From Chryseobacterium phosphatilyticum (GTDB taxonomy: Bacteria; Bacteroidota; Bacteroidia; Flavobacteriales; Weeksellaceae), in NCBI RefSeq assembly GCF_002899825.2, contig NZ_PPED02000008.1, positions 1 to 64,000 on the forward strand: a DNA stretch of 64,000 bases, given 5' to 3'. The first letter of the stretch is position 1. The number at the start of each line of letters is the position of its first letter. The translations under genes were made by a program, and so were the position numbers. Of this stretch, positions 58,418 through 64,000 are shown one piece after another. The notes beneath the pieces are model-generated. The model had not been told where the DNA came from, searched no databases, and saw nothing but the letters and a program-made list of their open reading frames with translations.

Positions 58418-59167
58418 ATGAACCCATTATATAATTATTTATTAAAACTAGCAGACGACAGTTTCATTATGGGACAGCGTTTGTCTGCATGGTGTGGTGA
58501 AGGTCCTTATTTGGAGGAAGATATTGCATTGACCAATATTGCGTTGGATGAGCTTGGCCAGGCAAATAACTTTTATGTTTACGCTTCAAGAGTGATTGAC
58601 AACGGCAAAAGTGAAGATGATATCGCATTTTTAAGATACGAACACGAATACGTTAATGCACACTGGGTAGAACTTCCGAATGAAGATTATGCACAGACTA
58701 TTCTTAAAGTATATGTATTGGCTGTATATCAGAAACTGATGTATGAAGCATTATCAAATTCTGCTAATGAAGAGCTTTCTGCGATTGCACAAAAATCTTT
58801 AAAAGAAGTAAAATATCATTATACGCATGCTTCTTCCTGGATGAAAATCTTTGCTCAGGGAACAGAAGAAAGTAAGTCACGTTTGGTAAAAGCGATTGAA
58901 AATATCTGGGAATATACAAAAGGTCTGTTTGCTAAAACAGAAGGAGAGGATGACCTTGTTGCTTTACATATTGCTCCGGATGCAGATGCTCTTTATGAAG
59001 AATTTCTTGCGATGACAAAGAAAGATTTTGCAGATTTCGGTTTAGAATATCCGGAAAACTCTTTCATGCAGCCGAAATCAAGAACAGGATATCATACAGA
59101 ATATTTCGGATTTATACTTTGTGAACTTCAGTACATGCAGAGAGCATATCCTGGATGTACCTGGTAG
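58418..59167 (+). CDS. paaC: Phenylacetyl-CoA epoxidase structural subunit
   Basis: The 249-residue ferritin-like subunit pairs with PaaA and shapes the substrate channel. Typical blocks are LADDSFIMGQRLSAWCGEGP (about 11-30), DIALTNIALDELGQANNFY (about 35-53) and YHYTHASSWMKIFAQGTEES. The fold is PaaA-like, but the iron ligands are not all kept, as in other PaaC. Length matches E. coli PaaC. In most clusters paaD follows directly; here 113 bases and a 2.9-kb foreign gene intervene. Confidence 0.95.
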   Translation: MNPLYNYLLKLADDSFIMGQRLSAWCGEGPYLEEDIALTNIALDELGQANNFYVYASRVIDNGKSEDDIAFLRYEHEYVNAHWVELPNEDYAQTILKVYVLAVYQKLMYEALSNSANEELSAIAQKSLKEVKYHYTHASSWMKIFAQGTEESKSRLVKAIENIWEYTKGLFAKTEGEDDLVALHIAPDADALYEEFLAMTKKDFADFGLEYPENSFMQPKSRTGYHTEYFGFILCELQYMQRAYPGCTW

Positions 59168-59280
59168 ATAATTTGAAAAAAAGCACAACGTATAAATTTT
59201 TACCTACGAAATATGTGTTTTTAAGAGATCTTTAATGTAGTATTAATAAGGTATTTCTTGTTTTATATAAAATTCTCAGG

Positions 59281-62187
59281 ATGAAATATTTTTTAAGTGT
59301 ATTATTTGGAGTTTCTTTAATGAATGCTCAAACACAGCCTGTAATAGAGAATATTCCTTCAAACTATAACAGTTCTGTTGTTGTAACAAATTCAGCGATA
59401 CAAAATGTCATTGGTTTAAGTGAGACATTTAGGGGGCAAGCTAAGTTAACGTCGATTGATCCTGCTAATGGTTATCAACCACAGTATACAAATGGAAACT
59501 GGCCTTTAGGCTCTTGGTTTAGAGGATATTTTAGTGGCTTTGAATATCAGCCAAATCCAAATATTAATGGATATAAAATGTTTTATGAGAGTGATCCTGC
59601 AATACCTAGTTACTTGGCCCCATATTGGAGCAGTCATCCACAGCCTAGAGATACAGGTAAGCAGATAAGGGCGCTTATACATTTTGATAATTATTTTGGA
59701 AATAGTAGTAATTCTAATACTGTTGTTACAGGACTAGAATATTTAATTAATCAAATCCAGCCCAATGGAGGCTATATTTATTGGTGGACAAGAGGGGAGT
59801 CTCAGCCAGGAAATGCTCAAACAAGTTTTGAACAGGATGATAATGTTCAAAAACAAGGAGCTTACAATAGAATACTTATTTACGAAACAGGAAGCGCTTT
59901 AGCAGCTTTATGTGAAGGATATCTCTATCTTAAAAAAAATAATATTGCTGTACCGGAGGATTTATATAAGACTATTGTTGCGAGTGCAGAACATATATAT
60001 ATAAAACCTATAAATGACGACTTGGATCATCCAACGGTGCCAGATTACTCTTCATCTTATTATAATGCAGACTATAATTCTATTAATTATGTAGCATTTG
60101 GATTGTGGGGATTGTCAAAAGCCTATAAAATTACTGGTGATTGTAGATATCTGGAAAAAATTGAAGAACTAGGGAAGTGGCTTGTGAGTAGACAGCACAA
60201 AGAAAATGACCTATGTAATGGGACTTGGAATGAGGGGGAAGGGAAGTTAGATGGAACAAATATTTTGGTAAATCATGAAACTAAAATTGTTTATCATGCT
60301 ATTACGTTGAGGGCACTCATAGATGCCTTGGATTGCATTCCCAAATCTGATAGGGTATTAAGAGAAAAACTAGCTTCCTCCATCAAAAAAGCAGCTAATC
60401 ATATAATAAAATATCGTGTGGATTATCAAGCGGGTGGAAGTTTTGGCGCTACCAGTTATCTTCATACGGATAAAAACTGTACTCCTCTAGTTAATCCAAA
60501 TTATGGATATTATTATTCAGATGATATTGTGGAGTGTATCGCATTATTAGCATATTATTCCCGATTTGCTACAGATGATTTTAATTCAGAAGAGACACGA
60601 AATTTGCGTCAATTACTTAATATAGTAGCTTCTTCTACAGGGAATTGGATTGATCCAAATACACATACTACCATAATTGATCCAGTTCAAAAGAAATATA
60701 GATCTGTAATATATATGCCTTCATTGGCATTTTATTTAGATTACAATAAAGCTATGGATAACAATACCAAAGTGTTTGAAGTAGACAATACCAACTTCTT
60801 TGATTCAGAAAAAACATCAAAACCTGTTTCCTTAGATTTTGATCATGACGGAGTAAGAGATGAGGTAGCTTATTTCAGTACCAATGGAGATAAAACATTC
60901 TTAAATGTTGCTAAAATGGCTTCTGATGGGTCCATATCTTCTGTGAAAAGTGTTTGGAAATCCACAGGATATCCACTTGAATTATTCTCGGACAGAATAG
61001 TTTCCGGAGATTTTGACAGCGATGGATATTTTGATGATATAGCTGTGATGTGTGATTATGGAGGGGGAGAAACAAGGATCCATGTGTTTGAAGGTACAGG
61101 GTCTGAGTTTATATATAGTAACCAGGATCAGGGATGGTGGAAAGAGATGGGTTATTATGCTAATCTGGTGGGTGACAGGATGGTATCCGGAGATTTTGAT
61201 GGTGATGGAAATCATAATGATGTTGCAGTTTTTTACAGATATGATAGTAATAAAACAATAATACATGTATTTCAGGGCCAAGCAAATAAGTCTTTTAAGC
61301 ACTTAACTGCAAATGGATGGTGGCAAAGTAATAATTATTCAACAGATAATATCATAGGCAATATTGTATCCGGAAATTTTGATAATAATGGTATACATGA
61401 TGATATTGCGGTTTTTTATAAAAATAGTGATGAAGCTACCGCTGTACATGTGTTTGAAAGAGTGGGCTCAAGTTTTGTTTTCAAGAAATGGTGGGAAAAT
61501 ACCGGTTATCCTTTCAGTCAGTTTACCAAAAGGATTGTTTCCGGTAATTTTTATGATGGAAACAAAAGAGACGATATTGCAGTGTTGTATGAATCTGATC
61601 CGGGGCATACAAATCTGCATCTTTTTCAGGGAAAAGGAGATCATTTTAATTATTTAGGATCTACAGGATATTGGGCGTCAACTAAATATGATTCTAAAAA
61701 GATAAAAGGAAAAATTGTTGATTTCAATATTGGAAATGATACTAAATCCCAGATTTTTGCCATGTATAATGTGCCGGGTAAAGACTCCAAACTACAAGTC
61801 TTTAAAAATAATATGGATAGCTCACCACCGAATTTTGCACTCAATGAGGTAAAGGATTGGTGGAAGAATGAATGTGATGGAGATATCAATTTACAGAGCC
61901 AGTATGTACCTTCAGGGGTAGGCAGAATGGTAAATAGAACTTTAGAAAATAATACTTCAGATAAAATTGCTGATATAAAAATATATAAAGACTCCGGTTC
62001 TTATGAAGTGGTATCACAGGAGAAAATAAAAAGTATACAGATCTTTGATTTCTCAGGCAAGATGATACAGGAATACACCGGAATTCTTTCGAACCGTTAT
62101 AAATTCAATATTGTAAATAAAGGAAATTATATCGTGAAAGTATCTGATATTAATAATAAAATTTCAACAAAGAAAATACTTGATTAA
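59281..62187 (+). CDS. Large secreted toroid/FG-GAP-repeat protein with T9SS sorting domain, inside the paa cluster
   Basis: The 968-residue product has a signal peptide (about 1-16, ending MNAQT). Residues about 100-495 are helical, with paired hairpins (ETGSALAALCEGYLYL, NYVAFGLWGLSKAYKITGD, ALIDALDCIPKSDRVL) as in alpha/alpha-toroid glycosidases or lyases. About 505-840 has five units of the SGDFDGDGNHNDVAVFY type, with WW motifs and DxDxDG calcium loops (FG-GAP/VCBS propeller). About 905-968 is a type A T9SS sorting domain (SIQIFDFSGKMIQEY ... KISTKKILD). It should act on or bind an extracellular polymer. Nothing suggests a role in phenylacetate breakdown, yet it lies between paaC and paaD and is only 21 bases from paaD. 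Confidence 0.85.
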   Translation: MKYFLSVLFGVSLMNAQTQPVIENIPSNYNSSVVVTNSAIQNVIGLSETFRGQAKLTSIDPANGYQPQYTNGNWPLGSWFRGYFSGFEYQPNPNINGYKMFYESDPAIPSYLAPYWSSHPQPRDTGKQIRALIHFDNYFGNSSNSNTVVTGLEYLINQIQPNGGYIYWWTRGESQPGNAQTSFEQDDNVQKQGAYNRILIYETGSALAALCEGYLYLKKNNIAVPEDLYKTIVASAEHIYIKPINDDLDHPTVPDYSSSYYNADYNSINYVAFGLWGLSKAYKITGDCRYLEKIEELGKWLVSRQHKENDLCNGTWNEGEGKLDGTNILVNHETKIVYHAITLRALIDALDCIPKSDRVLREKLASSIKKAANHIIKYRVDYQAGGSFGATSYLHTDKNCTPLVNPNYGYYYSDDIVECIALLAYYSRFATDDFNSEETRNLRQLLNIVASSTGNWIDPNTHTTIIDPVQKKYRSVIYMPSLAFYLDYNKAMDNNTKVFEVDNTNFFDSEKTSKPVSLDFDHDGVRDEVAYFSTNGDKTFLNVAKMASDGSISSVKSVWKSTGYPLELFSDRIVSGDFDSDGYFDDIAVMCDYGGGETRIHVFEGTGSEFIYSNQDQGWWKEMGYYANLVGDRMVSGDFDGDGNHNDVAVFYRYDSNKTIIHVFQGQANKSFKHLTANGWWQSNNYSTDNIIGNIVSGNFDNNGIHDDIAVFYKNSDEATAVHVFERVGSSFVFKKWWENTGYPFSQFTKRIVSGNFYDGNKRDDIAVLYESDPGHTNLHLFQGKGDHFNYLGSTGYWASTKYDSKKIKGKIVDFNIGNDTKSQIFAMYNVPGKDSKLQVFKNNMDSSPPNFALNEVKDWWKNECDGDINLQSQYVPSGVGRMVNRTLENNTSDKIADIKIYKDSGSYEVVSQEKIKSIQIFDFSGKMIQEYTGILSNRYKFNIVNKGNYIVKVSDINNKISTKKILD

Positions 62188-62208
62188 AGCTGTTTTCAAT
62201 TTTAAAAT

Positions 62209-62676
62209 ATGCAAAACAATATTTTAAACTTATTAAAAACCATACCCGATCCGGAAATTCCCGTGATTGATATTGTGGAATTAGGTATTGTAAGAGATGC
62301 TCAGGTTACAGGTGAAAACACTTGTGAAGTGATTATTACTCCTACCTATTCTGCCTGTCCTGCGATGTTTACCATTGAAGAGGATATTATCAAAATGATG
62401 AAAGAAAACGGATGGGATGCGAAAGTAGTAACCAAGATGTTTCCAATATGGACAACAGACTGGATTACTGATGAAGCGAGAGAAAAGCTCCGTGTATACG
62501 GAATTACCCCGCCCGAAAAAGGAGCAGACGAACATCACATCGGGAAGCCGAAAAAATGTCCGCGTTGTGGTTCCGAACATACCAAACAGATCAGTAGATT
62601 CGGGTCTACTTTGTGTAAGGCTTCTTACCAATGTTTAGACTGTCTGGAACCTTTTGATTATTTTAAATGCCATTAA
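62209..62676 (+). CDS. paaD: Phenylacetyl-CoA epoxidase maturation subunit
   Basis: The 155-residue protein has an N-terminal DUF59/MIP18-like domain (about 1-85: IPDPEIPVIDIVELGIVRD, YSACPAM) and a C-terminal zinc-ribbon with CPRCGSEH, then CKASYQCLDC and a last Cys near the end. PaaD is thought to help assemble the metal centre of the oxygenase. Domain order and length fit the family. It follows the large T9SS-sorted gene by 21 bases, too close for an independent terminator plus promoter, so it may depend on read-through. Confidence 0.94.
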   Translation: MQNNILNLLKTIPDPEIPVIDIVELGIVRDAQVTGENTCEVIITPTYSACPAMFTIEEDIIKMMKENGWDAKVVTKMFPIWTTDWITDEAREKLRVYGITPPEKGADEHHIGKPKKCPRCGSEHTKQISRFGSTLCKASYQCLDCLEPFDYFKCH

Positions 62677-62749
62677 TTCTCTTATAGCAATAATCAGAGA
62701 GAAGAGATAAAGTTTATGATTATGCAAAACATAACGAAGCTGTTGCCAG

Positions 62750-62809
62750 ATTGTTAAATTGTTAGACTGTTACATTGATTTATATTATTAAATTAGTGCA
62801 TTGTTAAAT
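62750..62809. repeat. Short-word direct repeats in the paaD-paaG gap
   Basis: ATTGTTAAAT occurs at 62750-62759 and 62800-62809, with related TTGTTAGA and CTGTTACATTG words between. There is no clear hairpin and no coding potential in the 148-base gap. Confidence 0.6.
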
Positions 62810-62824
62810 AATAAATAAAAAACT

Positions 62825-63625
62825 ATGTATACACAACTTGATATTGAAACGCATTTTGACGGGAAGCTTAAAATCGCATATCTTAATCAACCTGAAACAA
62901 TGAATGCCCTTACAAAACCTTCGCTATCGGACTTGAAAGATTTCGTTAAAGAATGTAATGAAGATAGTACTGTAAGATGTATAGCAATCTCAGGTCGGGG
63001 AAGAGCGTTCTGCTCAGGTCAAAATTTAGATGATGCTTTCGTACAAGGTAATGAGCACCATGATCACGATATCATCAGAAAAATTGTAGTAGATTACTAT
63101 AATCCTTTGGTTACAGAAATTACACATTGCAAAAAACCTGTGGTGGCATTGGTAAATGGCCCTGCGGTAGGTGCAGGAGCAATGCTAGCCCTGATTTGTG
63201 ATTTTGTGTTGGCTGTTGATAAATCATATTTTGCCCAGGCATTTTCCAATATAGGTTTGATTCCTGATACAGGAGGAACTTATTTCTTACCGAAGCTTTT
63301 AGGTAGACAGTTGGCCAATTATTTAGCGTTTACAGGTAAAAAACTATCTGCTGAAGAGTCTAAATCATATGGTCTTGTTGCTGAGGTTTTCAATGAAGAA
63401 GAATTTGCTCCAAAATCTATGGAGATTCTTGAAAAAATGTCAAATATGCCGACTGCAGCTCTTAAACTTACCAAAAAAGCTTTTGCTCAATCTTACCACA
63501 ACACCCTGAAAGAACAATTGGAATTAGAAGGAGATTTACAGCAGGAAGCTGCAGAAACAGAAGACTTCATTGAAGGTGTAAATGCCTTTTTACAGAAAAG
63601 AAAGCCTAATTATAAAGGAAGATAA
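62825..63625 (+). CDS. paaG: Ring-opened epoxide isomerase of phenylacetate catabolism
   Basis: The 266-residue crotonase-fold enzyme isomerises ring-epoxide-CoA to the oxepin form and acts again in later beta-oxidation. GRGRAFCSGQNLDD (about 58-71) and GPAVGAGAMLALICDFVLA (about 112-130) supply the two oxyanion-hole backbones. FSNIGLIPDTGGTYFLPKLLG (about 141-161) carries the Asp expected in PaaG at the position where hydratases have Glu. Length fits E. coli PaaG. The gene could also be called a general enoyl-CoA hydratase, but context and the PDTGG motif favour PaaG. Confidence 0.9.
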   Translation: MYTQLDIETHFDGKLKIAYLNQPETMNALTKPSLSDLKDFVKECNEDSTVRCIAISGRGRAFCSGQNLDDAFVQGNEHHDHDIIRKIVVDYYNPLVTEITHCKKPVVALVNGPAVGAGAMLALICDFVLAVDKSYFAQAFSNIGLIPDTGGTYFLPKLLGRQLANYLAFTGKKLSAEESKSYGLVAEVFNEEEFAPKSMEILEKMSNMPTAALKLTKKAFAQSYHNTLKEQLELEGDLQQEAAETEDFIEGVNAFLQKRKPNYKGR

Positions 63626-63636
63626 ATTTCGTATTA

Positions 63637-63705
63637 ATGTATTCATGTAAAATGTATTAATGATTTTTAAAACGATTTACATGAATACATTTTACATTAA
63701 TACAT
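63637..63705. repeat. Long imperfect inverted repeat before paaH
   Basis: The 26-base arm 63637-63662 matches the reverse complement of 63680-63705 at 24 of 26 positions, with a 17-base loop. The words (ATGTATTCATG, ATGTATTAATG) are those of the paaE-paaA palindrome. The paaH ATG is 14 bases downstream. No T run follows. Confidence 0.75.
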
Positions 63706-63718
63706 AGTACAAATAAAA

Positions 63719-64000
63719 ATGAATATTGGAATTATCGGTGCCGGAACAATGGGAATCGGCATTGCACAAGTAGCCGCAACGAACGGATGCAAGGTCTGGG
63801 TGTATGATGCCAATCCAAAACAAGTAGAAACGGCAACTGTAGGTCTGGAAAAAACATTAACCAAATTGGTTGATAAACAAAAAATTTCATCAGAAAAAAT
63901 GGTTGAAATTTTATCTAACATTTCCATTGCTACAGAATTAAAGGACTTCAAAGACTGTGAACTGATCATTGAAGCGATTATCGAAAACAAAGAGATCAAG
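63719..64000 (+). CDS. paaH: 3-hydroxyacyl-CoA dehydrogenase, 5' part (cut by window edge)
   Basis: The first 94 codons are visible and open to the edge. The start MNIGIIGAGTMGIGIAQVAA is the NAD-binding GxGxMGxG Rossmann loop of 3-hydroxyacyl-CoA dehydrogenases, with YDANPKQVE (the acidic residue binding the ribose) and the CELIIEAIIENKEIK segment in the expected places. In this cluster it should be PaaH, oxidising 3-hydroxyadipyl-CoA in lower phenylacetate catabolism. paaF, paaI, paaJ or paaZ may follow outside the window. Confidence 0.92.
   Translation, partial: MNIGIIGAGTMGIGIAQVAATNGCKVWVYDANPKQVETATVGLEKTLTKLVDKQKISSEKMVEILSNISIATELKDFKDCELIIEAIIENKEIK

Noticed and set aside
1..64000. 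tRNA genes, insertion sequences, prophage genes, CRISPR arrays
   Set aside because: None could be recognised: no T-loop GTTCGA-type tRNA ends, no transposase or integrase motifs, and no regularly spaced repeat-spacer array.

Overview
The window looks like a chromosomal segment of a Chryseobacterium-type flavobacterium (Bacteroidota, Weeksellaceae). The DNA is AT-rich and genes almost never have a purine-rich Shine-Dalgarno sequence. Several promoters match the Bacteroidota -7 box TAnnTTTG. Two proteins carry type IX secretion (T9SS) C-terminal sorting domains, and the gene content (BshA, DUF2851, DUF4254, DUF4292, M43 lipoproteins, OMP_b-brl_3 receptor, GH92) is typical of that group. No tRNA, insertion sequence, prophage or CRISPR array is visible.

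Layout. 1-70 is the 3' end of a 5S rRNA, so an rRNA operon ends here. 372-6750 holds a T9SS-sorted secreted protein, a DPE2-like 4-alpha-glucanotransferase, a GGFRG-repeat secreted protein, a Spy/LTxxQ-like periplasmic protein and a ferritin. 6827-16207 holds an MHS transporter, an AddA/RecB-like helicase-nuclease, two tandem CarboxypepD_reg-like paralogues, a SIMPL protein, a GNAT/PspC pair and a DUF2851 protein. 16594-19471 is a GH3-bshA pair. 20297-24643 is a six-gene minus-strand run: DUF4292 lipoprotein, EnvC-like protein, TatA, DUF4254 protein, small lipoprotein, RibA. 24756-32546 holds a nucleotidyltransferase, a flippase, dihydroorotase, an orphan TPR-like gene flanked by a 37-bp direct repeat, and a GH92 mannosidase. 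32673-44791 holds a dienoyl-CoA-reductase-like SDR, two M1 peptidase paralogues that bracket an endo/exonuclease/phosphatase protein, an OmpR-type two-component system and a divergent TonB-type receptor, and then a PAP2-barrel protein.

44926-50556 is a secretion and sensing neighbourhood. It has two paralogous M43 metalloprotease lipoproteins, a NarL-type response regulator, a histidine kinase, a seven-TM protein, an unknown protein, and a 50-codon gene for a double-glycine-leader peptide with six cysteines. ClpB and a TetR regulator follow. From 54527 to the right edge runs a phenylacetate catabolic cluster: paaK-paaE-paaA-paaB-paaC-[968-aa T9SS-sorted protein]-paaD-paaG-paaH (cut by the edge). 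PaaK makes phenylacetyl-CoA, PaaABCDE epoxidises the ring, and PaaG and PaaH carry out later isomerisation and oxidation steps.

Most notable: (i) a very large secreted, T9SS-tagged protein sits between paaC and paaD; (ii) five TTAACC hexamers, 11 bp apart within each of two clusters, lie between the two-component operon and the receptor gene; (iii) the unlisted Cys-rich GG-leader peptide stands beside a sensory operon; (iv) a PaaR-like operator lies just before paaK; (v) the paa intergenic gaps contain repeated short words, four of them forming inverted repeats. Functions are inferred from motifs and remembered family features; no database search was run.
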